Assembly: GCA_041398825.1 (NCBI GenBank)
Contig: JAWKTX010000008.1
Coordinates: forward strand, 186,001-250,000
Length of the DNA: 64,000 nt
From: Planctomycetaceae bacterium
GTDB taxonomy: Bacteria > Planctomycetota > Planctomycetia > Planctomycetales > Planctomycetaceae
Direction: 5' to 3'
Part shown: positions 1 through 9,325 of the stretch, piece after piece
Numbering within the stretch: the stretch's first letter is position 1
Layout: each line of letters starts with the position of its first letter
Notes under the pieces: model-generated
What the model saw: the letters and a program-made list of their open reading frames with translations, nothing else
The model's database searches: none
What the model was told of the DNA's origin: nothing
Made by a program: the position numbers and the translations under genes

Positions 1-2
1 TA

Positions 3-923
3 GCGACCAAAGTCATCTCCACCCGCATCAATCCCCTGTTGCAGCCTCCGTGCGCAAGAATTCGCCGACATGAAGATCACGCGATCGTGATCGCTCAACA
101 CGACATGCTGGGCCTCGGACATTCGTTGGCAATGCTGAACGTGGAAACTGGTGAATTCCAATGGAATGGAATTGCCTTCAGTGACGGACAGACACTGGCG
201 TTGACGCCCGGCGGTGACATCCTTCATGGTCCCGAAAACATCGACAGATACATTGTTCAATCCATCCGTTACCCCGGAGGTCGAACGGTACCGGCCACGC
301 GCAAACAATTGCTGGAGCGACTTTCAGAAACCGACCAGCAGGCCGCGGTTCGCTGGGCCACCGATCATGGCGCTCGGATGGTTACGGAAGACGGTGCTGA
401 ATCCGACCCGGAAGGAACCTCCCAGCCTGCCTCAACAGCACTGCCGAAGGCAGCGTCCATTTCTGAACTGGATTTCTCAGGGTCGAAAGAACTAGTGCAG
501 GAAGAATTGGCTCATCTGGCAGCATTTGAGAACCTCAGCGTCCTGGACCTTTCGTCCACGAATCTGCCGGAATTGCCTCCTCTGGATACTCTCAAACATC
601 TGACGGATCTGAATCTGAGCCATTCCTCGGTCACCTCGATTGCCGGAGTTCGGGAGTGTGTTTCTTTGCTTGCACTGAATCTGAGCCACACACCGATTGA
701 TCCTGTCGCTGTCGAATCCATCAGAGAACTCAAGAATCTGACACGACTCAACCTGAATCACACCAGGATCGACCGCTTTGCACTTGCTGAACTCGCCAGC
801 TTACACAGTCTGAAAGAACTGCATCTTGAAGGAGTCGAAGTGCCGACCGAAAACATCAACCAGCTGAAGATGGCACTGCCCGACTGTCGGATTATCGTCG
901 CTGAAAATCCTCCTCGCCCGTGA
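3..923 (+). CDS. Leucine-rich repeat protein, 5' end outside the window
   Basis: The reading frame is open from the window edge, so the start lies upstream and the first TTG (39) need not be the real start. The N-terminal ~100 residues visible look like beta-propeller or WD40-type strands (for example 'LNVETGEFQWNGIAFSDG'). After a short linker come four to five leucine-rich repeats of about 23 residues with the pattern LxxLxLSxTxL. The ending 'LKMALPDCRI' resembles the usual end of planctomycete LRR proteins. LRRs normally mediate protein binding; no catalytic motif is visible. The partner and location are unknown because any signal peptide would be outside the window. Confidence 0.75.
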   Translation, partial: ATKVISTRINPLLQPPCARIRRHEDHAIVIAQHDMLGLGHSLAMLNVETGEFQWNGIAFSDGQTLALTPGGDILHGPENIDRYIVQSIRYPGGRTVPATRKQLLERLSETDQQAAVRWATDHGARMVTEDGAESDPEGTSQPASTALPKAASISELDFSGSKELVQEELAHLAAFENLSVLDLSSTNLPELPPLDTLKHLTDLNLSHSSVTSIAGVRECVSLLALNLSHTPIDPVAVESIRELKNLTRLNLNHTRIDRFALAELASLHSLKELHLEGVEVPTENINQLKMALPDCRIIVAENPPRP

Positions 924-1094
924 AGGGCTGTTGGTCGGATGTTCTGCCGCCGAAATCAGCTTGGTGAAACGGGACCAGCTCGAGCAGGAATCCTTAAACA
1001 CGACGCTTTCCAGTCGAGCTGTCTGCCTGTTCCGGCTTTTCAATGGACAGCTACTCAGTTTGTCCAGCTGATGTTGCCTGAGTTGCAAACGCTT

Positions 1095-1611
1095 ACCGGA
1101 CGGTGGGCCAATAACGGACCGTTGCGAGACGGCAAGCAAGCGTCTACGAGGGCGCATCCGAGTACCCACTGTGCGTAGTCTGGCCGGGCCGGATTGCGGC
1201 CGGTTCGGAACACGGATCGGCGATGATGTCGATGGATATTCTGGCCAACGTTATTTCAGCGGCTGGTTTGTCTGTCCCGGATGATCTCGATGGCCGTAGT
1301 TTTCTTCCGGCACTTCAGGGCAAGACCAGCCACCGCCGCGCAGTGAGTGGCTGTTTACTCGACGCGAAGGCGGGATTCGATACGGAGGCAAGACGATTGA
1401 AGCCATCCGCGAAGGCGAGTGGAAACTGCTTCAGAATTCCCCGTTTGAACCACTGGAACTCTACAACCTGTCGGCGGGTCCCCGGAACAAAACAATCTGG
1501 CAGACAAAAAACCGAGGCATCGTCAACCAGCTCAATGCGAAACTGCGTCTCCATCTCCAACGCGGCGCTGTGCCAAAAGTAACCACCAGCCAGGTAGTTA
1601 CGAATCACTGA
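1095..1611 (+). pseudogene. Sulfatase C-terminal relic
   Basis: Three short stretches in successive frames together spell the C-terminal third of a type I sulfatase. They are 'NNGPLRDGK' (about 1110-1136), then 'VYEG..VVWPGRIAAGS' and 'DGRSFLPALQGK' (about 1139-1340), then 'EWLFTRREGGIRYGGK' through 'LELYNLS' and 'VNQLNAKLRLHLQRG' (1345 to the TGA at 1609-1611). These match, in order, the family's 'NGPLRxGKGxxYEGGxRVPxxVxWPGxIxAG' block and its C-terminal domain. At least two frameshifts and an altered 'NLSAGPRNK' motif show decay. The catalytic N-terminal half with the CxPSR site is absent. The gene cannot make a working enzyme. Confidence 0.8.
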
Positions 1612-1936
1612 TGATAAGGAACGACGTTCATGAACACTGTGTTTGTCTGGGAACGCTGTTCGTGTCGCTGTGATTCAGGAATGACAACTGGTCTGAAAGG
1701 GTTCGACTGGGGTTTGGGGCTGAATGTTCGAACAGGTGATTTGTCCTTTGTGGGAAATCAGGCACCGAAGTTTCTCGAGTGGCGGGGGTATTGAGAAACA
1801 TCGTGCCGAACGGGCATAGTTGTTGGAGCCAACGGTTTCAACTGTCGGAATGTCGGTTGCCCATCTTTTGCAAGAAACAATCGGTTGAGAACCTATTCTC
1901 GCCCGCTCGTCATCATTTGCCCGAGTGCCTGTAAGG
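1612..1936. other. Intergenic stretch between relics
   Basis: About 325 bases between the sulfatase relic and the hsdM relic. I see no supported gene, hairpin with T-tract or repeat here. It may hold further unrecognisable debris. Confidence 0.4.
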
Positions 1937-2264
1937 CTATCGCTTCGGCAGAAAGCCTGAATGCGTCGACTGGTGAAAGACGACTGGCTGCTGAGATCTC
2001 GGGCGTGAGTCCTTCAATTCTGCCGCGATGTTTGCGAACTGTTCCAGGGCCGTTTGCAGGTCGTCGACGATTTCCTGGGCGAGGATATCGGGGTCGGGCA
2101 GGTTGTCGGATTCTTCCGGTGGTTTCGTCACGCAGCCAGAAGATGTCCAGGTTGGCTTTGTCTCGATTCAGCAGCTCGTCGTATTCGTTAGCAACGCCAG
2201 CGACCTTCGGGAGTTTCTTCCGTCTAGGTGGCCTTGCGGCGATTGGGACTTTGGGTTGTAGCAT
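1937..2264 (-). pseudogene. hsdM: Type I restriction-modification methylase (HsdM) C-terminal relic
   Basis: On the minus strand one frame reads 'YDELLNRDKANLDIFWLRDE'. A second frame, starting near 2131, continues 'SDNLPDPDILAQEIVDDLQ' and 'ALEQFANIAAELK'. Joined, they give the characteristic C-terminus of N6-adenine type I methylase subunits, which ends with the 'NLPDPDVLAxEIVxxLxxALExF' helix. The SAM-binding and NPPF catalytic parts are missing, so this is a fragment with a frameshift. It lies directly downstream of the Argonaute relic on the same strand. HsdS and HsdR relics lie 3-4 kb upstream, which suggests that one type I locus was broken up here. Confidence 0.8.
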
Positions 2265-2436
2265 CTGGATGAACTCAACCAGCGTCAGCTCGTTTTAGCG
2301 GGTTGGCTTTCAGAATGGGCCGGTTTCCACCGGCCACCGGAAACCAAAGAATTGCAATCAAGCGGCACGAACCGGCCGTACTTGATAATCCGCACCGACA
2401 TCGGCTCGTCCAGTATCTTTGTGAAGGTGATCGGTA

Positions 2437-3894
2437 TCACATGAAGTACCGGAAGTCGTATGGGCGGGGCGACAGCGAAGGCAGTCGTTTCACAATCCGA
2501 GCGAGCGACGACGCGTATTCGATTGTGACCGGGAGCCTGTCATACAGGCTGTCGTTGAAACCAGTTCCATTCCTTGGTCAGGCTCAAGGAGTTCTGCTGT
2601 CAACTTGCCCAACCCGAGTGCCCAGAAAACCGGGTCAGCAGCAGCGGATTGGGGATACCTTTTTGGGCAGCGTAAAAATTGTCACCCGTCACTGACGGTA
2701 CGATTCCCTGAGTCCAGAAAAAGCCGCTTCCGTTCCGCTCAAAGGTAGGCACGAGCCGCGATGGACCGGATAGCCTGCAAATGTCATGCTTGCCCGCCAC
2801 ACGAATTCCCCGCCACGGAGTGTCTTGCTGAACCTCGATCAGATCGACGGCCAGGGATCTCCATGCATCAAGGCAGCCGTCGATCTCTTCGTAACGAAAC
2901 GGTGTCGTCTTGTAGACCACGACTCGCTTCGGTGACCGGCCATCGTGCCGCTTCTGGTACATGACGCGGCCTGGCGACATCAGTCGCCGCATCTCGTCTC
3001 TCGTCAAGAATGGGTTCTTGCCGTATTCGCGTGAACTCCCTCCGATTCGTAGACCAGGAACTGCAGACCACAGCCATCTGCGTCAAAGACCTGACTGCAG
3101 CAGTTGACGAACCGCGGCCGCAGTATCAGAAGCCCGGATCGCGTAACCGAGCCCAATGTACGCCGTACCTGGTCTCCCCAGCGATCCTCCACGGAATTCC
3201 ACCAGCCTGCAGTACGTTGCCAGGCCAAGTCGCCATGACGCTGCGCGACATTTGTATTTGAGAACACGATCTTCTCGCAGAATCTGGAAGTGGAATTGCG
3301 GCGGCGGCACACTCAGCCTTGGAGAAACGTGAAGGTCGAAGTCCTCGCCCAGAGGTCCACGAAATCCTGCCGACCAGCGTTCTGGCAGAAAGAGGTAGAG
3401 GACATCGAACCGGCTGGATGTCCGCCGCAGGGCATTCAGCGCCCGACACGCCGATCCGCCAATTCGCGATGCGGTGTCGAACTTGTTGTGATGCCATCTG
3501 TGGCTGCGGGCAGCTCTCACGACTAATGCCCTCGGCTTCGACGGCTCGAACACGGAAAGCGGTGGAGAATCCAGATACTCCACCAAATACTGTTGGCGTT
3601 CTTGTGGATGATGCGTCCGGTTCAATTCACCAATGATGCCGGTAAACCACGTTCTGCAGCCAGGTGGAATATCGCTACGCGGATTGGGTCCATCATTGAA
3701 CTGACGAGTGAACCACTGAGTGGACCAAATCGTCGCAGCCCTTTTAGCGGATGGCGATCACGGTCTTCCTCTCTCTCCGGATGAAAACCCAACCACGGCT
3801 CGTCTTGCCAGCCATGCGCTGGAAACGCTGGCACCCGCTCATCCTTGATGCCTCCGCGAGAACCCGGTTGTGGCGTTGATCGTGAAGCTGGCAT
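2437..3894 (-). pseudogene. Short prokaryotic Argonaute (MID-PIWI), frameshifted relic of a SPARSA-type system
   Basis: Start ATG (3894-3892) follows 'aagga', and the TGA is at 2439-2437. The span is exactly 486 codons, the usual length of a short pAgo. Successive frames give: 'HPLKGLRRFGP.SGSL' (MID start); 'RFDVLYLFLPERW' and 'DLH..KAECAAAAIPLQ'; 'GLATYC', 'AGGIPWRIAGETRYG' and 'TAYIGLGYAIR' (PIWI core); 'CSQVFDADGCGL'; 'KRVVVYKTTPF'; 'LIEVQQDTPWRGIR'; 'GIPNPLLLTRFSGH'; and the family-typical end 'SLARIVKRLPSLSP..YDFRYFM'. Short pAgos bind guide RNA/target DNA without cleaving and activate a partner effector. At least six frame changes mean the gene is dead unless the sequence is wrong. The SIR2-APAZ partner lies 12 nt upstream. 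Confidence 0.88.
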
Positions 3895-3906
3895 CAATTC
3901 CTTGCG

Positions 3907-5603
3907 TTAGGCCAAAGGTCGATACGGTCCACTTTGTCCACCTGAAAGAACATTGATCCACGCATCCAGTAACTCGTTCCATCTCTTGTTGTAGCGAGTC
4001 GCCAATCGCTCACGCACGAACTCCTTGCGACGTTGCCGTTCATCCGCAGGCGTTTCGTCCGTCACAGTTGAGCCCAACACGGTTGGCTCAAGCAACAACC
4101 ACAAAATGATCGTTTGCATGTTCGACTCGGACGCAGATCGCTTCAGCCCGTGAAAGTGTGGTTTGGGGAATCTTTCCAAAGACCCGCTTCGTGATGTCGA
4201 CGAGTGGTTTCAGCCGGGCCCTTTTTCACGCTGTCCTCTCTGACGATCAAGAAATGCTGTCGTCCTCGCACGGCCCGAAGTGGAAGTGTCCTCGCAATCG
4301 CCCGGACAATCGAGTCATAGAGCAAAACCACGCTGGGCACCAGGGCGGTTCAGTTGCTCCATCGTCAGACTGTGAATGTCAAACAATCGATGTCGAACGG
4401 AGCAAAGACTTGACGGAGTTCCTCATCTGTACCAAAGGCCAAGACACCGGAATTCGACCGAACCGCCAACGAGGTCGCATTCGCATTGTCAACGCTTCAC
4501 GGACTTCCTCGTCCCACCGATCGTGCAATCAATGAGTCTGCACGCTGCCGGGAAGGGAGGTGATTCGCAGTCCATTGGTCCGAACGACTGAAAGCCGCCT
4601 TCAGGTCGGGACAGACAAGTTTGTCGCCAAATGAGTCCGCCCTCGGCAGCACCAGTTTTCGGGATTCATCGTCGATCTTGACATCAATGGTGATCAGGTC
4701 GGCCATCAGCTCGTCGAAGTTTTCAATCTCAACGACTGCCGCTTGAATCTTCTTCGCATGCGCTTCCTTTAACAGCGACGCAACCTGGGAAGTACCTTCT
4801 GATCCACGTCGATTCAGCCAGAATAGGCCGCGTGGGAAACCCTTCCCGTCGGCAAGTGCATCCGCCAGCCGCGGACATGACAGATGGATCGCGCCCACTG
4901 TAACCGGCGACGACCAGTCCATTTGTGAGACTGCTTGTGGAAAGTATTTGCCTCAACTGAGCGTCTTGTGAAGCAAGTTCCGGCTTGATGTTCTTCAATC
5001 GGTCTGACCGGAAATCTCCATGCAGCTTGATTAGACTGCCACCGTCCCTCCGTGAGCTGAAACTGCAACCTGCGGTTGTCGAGATTCGTAGATGTGAGCG
5101 ACCGTGTGGTGCGAAATGCGGTTGCACATGCATCCTGGCAGGTGATCGAAGTTTGTTGTCCAGACGATCTATGCTCGGCCACACCGGGGATATTGCAGCC
5201 AGCAGAGTTGCCCGAAAGACTCCCTTCCTTGTGCGATTGCAGATTCGATATACGCGCGACGGTCAGCTTCGCTTGGCCAGGCCTTCTGGAAGTAGACTTC
5301 GTATTCGCGAGGATCGTCTGCCGGGGGATACGCGTCTGGACCTTTGCTGTCGAAGAAATCCCCGGATGCGACGGCGAAGCCGGTCGTCAGACAGGCTCGC
5401 GCAGCGTGTCCGAGATATTTGTTGCTCAGAGCAATAGATCAGCCGCTTGAACTCCCAGATCATGTCCCACGCGGTCGGGATTCCGGGCGCCTGCAGATGC
5501 CTGTTTCCAAGGGAAATCCACATGAGATGTGGGCGCGCATGGGGTGGCTAGCCAGCCTCAGAAACTCGGCGAGACTGAGATGTGGGACTGAAACGGAGTC
5601 CAT
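3907..5603 (-). pseudogene. SIR2-APAZ effector, frameshifted partner of the short Argonaute
   Basis: ATG at 5603-5601 sits behind a good Shine-Dalgarno ('gaaggag', 7 nt away) and the TAA is at 3909-3907. The span of about 565 codons matches SIR2-APAZ proteins. Across several frames the minus strand spells 'SLAEFLRLASHP', 'APGIPTAWDMIWEFKRLIY', 'YFQKAWPSEADRRAYIESAI', 'VWTTNFDHL', 'LIKLHGDFRSDRLKN', 'LVVAGYSGRDPSVMS' and 'GFPRGLFWLNRRG'. These are the SIR2 signatures: the TTNFD asparagine/aspartate, the catalytic KLHGD histidine and GYSGRD. The first nucleotide-binding glycine motif is corrupted to 'SLGNRH'. The last ~200 codons, which run to the Ago gene, take the place of the APAZ domain. 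In intact SPARSA systems this protein depletes NAD+ after invader recognition. Multiple frameshifts make it a relic. Confidence 0.87.
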
Positions 5604-5716
5604 TCAATCTCCTTCGTGTAGCAATGCGATTTACAGTCAAAATATCAGAGTGCCGCCCTCACCTAGCGGTGCCCACTCTACGGTGAGGTCTAAGTCACTA
5701 CAATCCACGGTCTGGA

Positions 5717-6464
5717 TCATAGGGCAGTTTCTAACGTTCTACCCTCCAAGTGGAAAACGTCCGGCTGCGGCAGGGTTGCGAGCGCCTGTATGGCTTGGAC
5801 GCAGAAGATCACTAACACGGTGAAGGTCTTGCCGGAACCGGTGGCCATTTGCACGAGGGCTCGCGGGTTGTTGTCGGACAGCGACTTTTCCAGATTGGTG
5901 ATGGCTCGAACCTGGACGTCCCACAGGCCGGTGGTGTCGAGTTCGGGCATGTCGCGAAGGTTAGCGCGGAGTTGACTTTCCTGCCGGACAAGTCGCCGCA
6001 GTTCTCCCGGCCGATGAAACGAAAACACCTCGCGGCTTCGGGCGTTGGGTTCCAGCGTGTTGGTGAACCGAGTGTCCGCGCCCGTGGATTCCCAGGCAAA
6101 CGGTAGCGGCAGGCAATAATGAGGCACCGTCTTTGGCAGGCCGCTGGTGTATTTGGCTGACTGGATTTCCACGCCCGTCAGGCTGTGCCCTTCCGGCTTA
6201 GCTTCGATCACGCCCGATGCCTTGCCGTCAAGACACAGCAGATAATCGGCGAACCCTGTCTTGAGCGGGAATTCTCGAACGGCCACGCCAGGGCCGGCCG
6301 TGATGTTCATGTCACGGCATTGGGCAAGCAGGTTGTCAATATTCTGTCGAGCAAGTTGTTCGGGAAACATGTGGCAACTAAGGGCAAATGTACGATCGTG
6401 TGCCTGGGTAGCGCGAGTCGGAACACCACGGAGGATACCTTTCCGGAGGCGTTGTGTCGCTCAT
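5717..6464 (-). pseudogene. hsdR: Type I restriction endonuclease HsdR, N-terminal fragment
   Basis: ATG at 6464-6462 begins 'MSDTTPPE'. Two frameshifts in the first ~30 codons lead into 'ATQAHDRTFALSCHMFPE' and then an open frame from 6370. The PD-(D/E)xK nuclease core is present: 'GFADYLLCLDGKASGVIEAK' carries the catalytic Asp, Glu and Lys. The frame then reaches the helicase Walker A 'MATGSGKT' and within a few residues loses all HsdR similarity, stopping at 5717. The remaining helicase domains are gone. An HsdS-like tail lies just upstream, as expected for hsdS-hsdR order. The fragment keeps the nuclease domain but cannot act as a type I translocase. Confidence 0.82.
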
Positions 6465-6515
6465 GAAGAGTCGTTCAGTCCAGTAAATCGGCATGCGGCA
6501 TCGACGGTGTTCGGC

Positions 6516-6672
6516 TCATTGTATTTCTCCTGCGAGCCTGCGGGTGGTTTTTGCCTTGGCGTTTGTATCCAGCGAGTTAGTTGGCTTCCCGGGTTTGGCG
6601 GCGGGTGGTGAGAGTGCGCTCGAGCAACTCGGTGGCGGGATTGGCGGCTCGCCAGTCAGCGTCAAGCAAATC
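6516..6672 (-). pseudogene. hsdS: Specificity subunit (HsdS) C-terminal relic
   Basis: Minus-strand reading gives 'DADWRAANPATELLERTLTT' and 'RRQTREAN', then after a frameshift near 6580 a basic tail ending 'KAKTTRRLAGEIQ' at 6516. The pattern (E)PAxxLLxRIxxERRxxWE followed by a short Lys/Gly-rich tail is the usual end of HsdS. It lies 51 nt before the HsdR start, which fits canonical gene order. The DNA-recognition domains are absent. The match is short, so this call rests partly on context. Confidence 0.55.
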
Positions 6673-6884
6673 GCATTGCTCATGGCAACTCGCCATGAAC
6701 GTGGTGCATTTAAAAAGATGCGAAGGCTTCGCACCTTCAGCCAAACTGCGCTGGGAGTTGCAAGGCTGGTTCATCGAAACGGCGATTCGGTTTTCAACCG
6801 TACAACCGCTCTGATAGCCAGATCCAACCGTGGCTAAAGCCGAAGCGGCTAATGGGAGATCAAATAGGTGCTCGATGGTCGGAC

Positions 6885-8351
6885 TCATTGCAATCCTTCC
6901 GTGAGATCGACTAAGTCCTGAGGAATGACGTCGTATCGAGCCAGAACACGTCGCTGCTCGGCATCCAAGTGCGGTGCGATGGCGACATGTTCGACTTGCC
7001 AGTCCTGATACTCGCGAAACGCCTCCAGAAACCTTGTCACGTGACCTTTGAAATTGTTGATGTCGGCGATCAGCTTGCCAGGGGAACGCTTGCAGGAACC
7101 AAATCGTAAACGTCGATCAGTCTCGTTCACGGCGACAAGATCGATCTCGGTATCGTTTTTGTCCCAGTATCCAAGGATACGATTGGTAAGAGGAAAGTCT
7201 CCAATGCCTTTCCGACTGCGTTCTTCGTACAACTGCCCGGCGAGTTTTTCGAGCCCTTTGCCTTCAACGACTTGCAATCGGTCAACTGCTTCGGCAATCA
7301 ATTGTGATTGCGGGCGAAATTCACGAGCGGCAACTGAAGGTGCGATCGCGGCCAGCCACGATTCCAAAAAGTTATCGCTCAAGTAGTAGCGTCGACGTCG
7401 AGCAGTGGGCTTGGCAAAAATTGGTAGCCTGGATTCGATCAGGCGGTAACGGTCACTGAGTGTCTGCAGGTAGCCGCCGATCTGATTCGTTGAGTCGCCA
7501 CTGGCCTCTCGCATGGCGTTGATCAGGTCGCCGTGACTGCTGCCGGGATGTCGAGCAACAAATTTCAAAACGGTATCGTAGCGTCCGCGTAATTCGCGAA
7601 GAAACCAGTTATCGGCTTCGGTTCGCAGTGGTGATGAACTGCCAAAGAAGATCTTCTGCAAGACGTCGGCTGGCGATTTGTCGATCACGCCTTGCTCCCA
7701 ACAATCACGATAAAACTTGGGGACGCCTTCAAACAATGTCCACAAACTCAATAAGCGTTCTGGTGCCGCATCGGTGTGGTCGCGCAAAACGGACATGATT
7801 GAACCGATGTCCCAGTGAATCAAGTCAAGCACATCGGTCACGCGGTTGTACAACGGCGCGTCGCGGTTATCCAGAAGCGCCGTCATCTTTGTGTGAATGG
7901 AACCCAAAACGATCAGGCCACCGGCTTGCCGATTGGGTTGGGCAGACAAGCGATCCACTGCCGCCTGAAGATACGATGTGAAATCGGCCAAAGGTGAGCG
8001 GATGAAGGACTGAAACTCGTCCAGGATGACGATCGTTCCGGCTGTAATCAACGCTTCAATGGTCGCTGCCATTTCGCTCAGTGAACGTGGGTAGGGAAAC
8101 TGCTCCGGTGAGATGCCGAATGTCGCGAGCGCGTCGACGAAAGTGGAAAGAACTCCGGCGTCACCTGAATCCGGAATCTGGACGTAGACAAGGGCAGTCG
8201 AACCGTGAGCTGCGATCGCCTGTTGAACGAGAGTGGTCTTACCAATGCGTCGTCGCCCAGTGATCTTGGCGAAAAACCAGCGATTGCGACGCAGTATGGC
8301 GGTGAGGTCATCCAGCTCAGTTGTTCGTCCGTAAAATCGCCAGTCTGCCAT
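6885..8351 (-). CDS. DUF234-type P-loop ATPase (archaeal ATPase family), intact
   Basis: 488 residues. The N-terminus 'FYGRTTELDDL' followed by Walker A 'GRRRIGKTTL' (about residues 33-42) and Walker B 'TIVILDEFQ' defines the ATPase_2 family. Middle helices read as a winged-helix region. The C-terminal ~130 residues contain 'TEIDLVAVNETDRRLRFGSCK', which fits the DUF234 PD-(D/E)xK-like nuclease fold (Glu/Asp, then a Lys on the next strand). Such proteins often occur in defence or mobile contexts but have no settled function. It is the only intact reading frame among the relics on either side, which suggests selection or recent arrival. A perfect inverted repeat 42 nt before the start may be its operator. 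Confidence 0.8.
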   Translation of the reverse strand: MADWRFYGRTTELDDLTAILRRNRWFFAKITGRRRIGKTTLVQQAIAAHGSTALVYVQIPDSGDAGVLSTFVDALATFGISPEQFPYPRSLSEMAATIEALITAGTIVILDEFQSFIRSPLADFTSYLQAAVDRLSAQPNRQAGGLIVLGSIHTKMTALLDNRDAPLYNRVTDVLDLIHWDIGSIMSVLRDHTDAAPERLLSLWTLFEGVPKFYRDCWEQGVIDKSPADVLQKIFFGSSSPLRTEADNWFLRELRGRYDTVLKFVARHPGSSHGDLINAMREASGDSTNQIGGYLQTLSDRYRLIESRLPIFAKPTARRRRYYLSDNFLESWLAAIAPSVAAREFRPQSQLIAEAVDRLQVVEGKGLEKLAGQLYEERSRKGIGDFPLTNRILGYWDKNDTEIDLVAVNETDRRLRFGSCKRSPGKLIADINNFKGHVTRFLEAFREYQDWQVEHVAIAPHLDAEQRRVLARYDVIPQDLVDLTEGLQ

Positions 8352-8392
8352 CGTTTTCTCGTGCGAACTAAGCTAAAACACCGTTACTCTAA

Positions 8393-8415
8393 TAAGATAA
8401 GCCAGTTTTATCTTA
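8393..8415. promoter_or_regulatory. Inverted repeat upstream of the ATPase gene
   Basis: TAAGATAA, seven bases, then TTATCTTA: a perfect 8-bp inverted repeat 42 nt upstream of the minus-strand ATPase start, in an AT-rich stretch. No T-tract follows in the direction of the HsdR relic, so a protein-binding site is more likely than a terminator. Confidence 0.4.
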
Positions 8416-8474
8416 CCGATTATTTTGCTGCAAGTGTTTGACACTAAAAGGTTTCTGACGACATTAGTCCTGCA

Positions 8475-9110
8475 TTATGCTGCCAGCCTCGCGTTCAATT
8501 CTTCCAAAATCGAGGTCAGCGAATCGCCGAACAACTCATACGCTCGGCCTAAGCCGCCGAGCTGATTGAAGGGGATGTCTGAAAAATCTTCGCTGTCGAT
8601 GGCCAAGCTGCTGGCGATGTGGTCTTTGATGGCGTCGAGCCACTGTGTCTGCTCAGCGGTAAAGCTGACTCCGGCAGTCTGCTGGTCGGCCAGCCATTGC
8701 TGATAACGCTCCTGCACCATCGTGCTGATCGGCACCAGCGGCGAGTCCGGCTGCAGGACGTGACGCACAATGGCGATCAGATCGACCAGTTGTTTGCCTC
8801 CCTTGCCTTTGACTTTGTCAGGCTCAGTCTGTTCGAACGCGTCCCACAACTCTTGAGCATCCGCATTCAATGGCGGACGCTTGATGGCCTGCAACAAGTC
8901 TTTGACCTGTGAATATCGCAGGCCAGCTCGATGAGGACGAGAATACAAAATCTGCAAAGCTTCGATTTCATCCTTGTGCGTTTCAATGAACCCACGAAAC
9001 CCTTTCACCAACTGGCGGGCTCGGTGATCGGCTCGATCGGTGAAACCCGCGTTCAGCAGCACGTCCTGGGTGACTTCGTCACACTGGCGAAACCGTTGAT
9101 GGCATATTTC
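8475..9110 (-). pseudogene. hsdR: Type I restriction endonuclease HsdR, C-terminal fragment
   Basis: The frame from 9062 reads 'LLNAGFTDRADHRARQLVKG', 'KDEIEALQILYSRP', 'ELWDAFEQTEPDKVKG', 'LVDLIAIVRHVL', 'DHIASSLAIDSEDF' and 'GGLGRAYELFGD'. This is the complete C-terminal module of EcoR124/EcoEI-like HsdR. Similarity continues a little upstream ('DEVTQDV', to about 9110) with no start codon of its own. The helicase and nuclease parts are missing. It lies upstream, not downstream, of the HsdR N-terminal fragment on the same strand. The two pieces therefore come from rearrangement or from two different loci. Confidence 0.8.
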
Positions 9111-9159
9111 ACGGAGTTGTCCCGTAGTTTCAATGCGGTGAACTTCGCACCCTTCCGGC

Positions 9160-9325
9160 GGACTGAGGACACATCGTCGTGCAAAGTGACGTAAGCGGTC
9201 AGGTAACCTCCTGCAGATCCCGCTGTTACGCCGATCCGATCAGGATCGATGTTCTAATTCTTTGCGTGATGTCGGACGAACTGCACGGCTCCTCCGAAAT
9301 CAAGCTGCGGCAATGCACAGCATGG
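9160..9325 (-). pseudogene. Alpha/beta-hydrolase relic (GxSAGG block)
   Basis: On the minus strand one frame reads 'PQLDFGGAVQFVRHHAKN', a TAG stop, then 'NIDPDRIGVTAGSAGGYLTA'. This is the nucleophile-elbow region of acetyl-esterase/BD-FAE-like hydrolases, which have the pattern 'AVQFIRxNAxxxxIDPxRIGVxGxSAGG'. It is about 55 codons long, contains an in-frame stop and runs straight into HsdR C-terminal sequence. It marks a recombination junction and is not a functional gene. Confidence 0.65.

Noticed and set aside
2322..2345. Inverted repeat GGTTTCC...GGAAACC as terminator of the Argonaute relic
   Set aside because: About 90 nt past the stop and not followed by a T-tract on the minus strand; the stem is short.
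2437..6464. The frameshifts being assembly or sequencing errors
   Set aside because: Genes of 1600-1950 codons elsewhere in the window are intact, the damage is confined to neighbouring relics, and conserved residues (such as the SIR2 glycine motif) are also substituted. Not excluded without reads.
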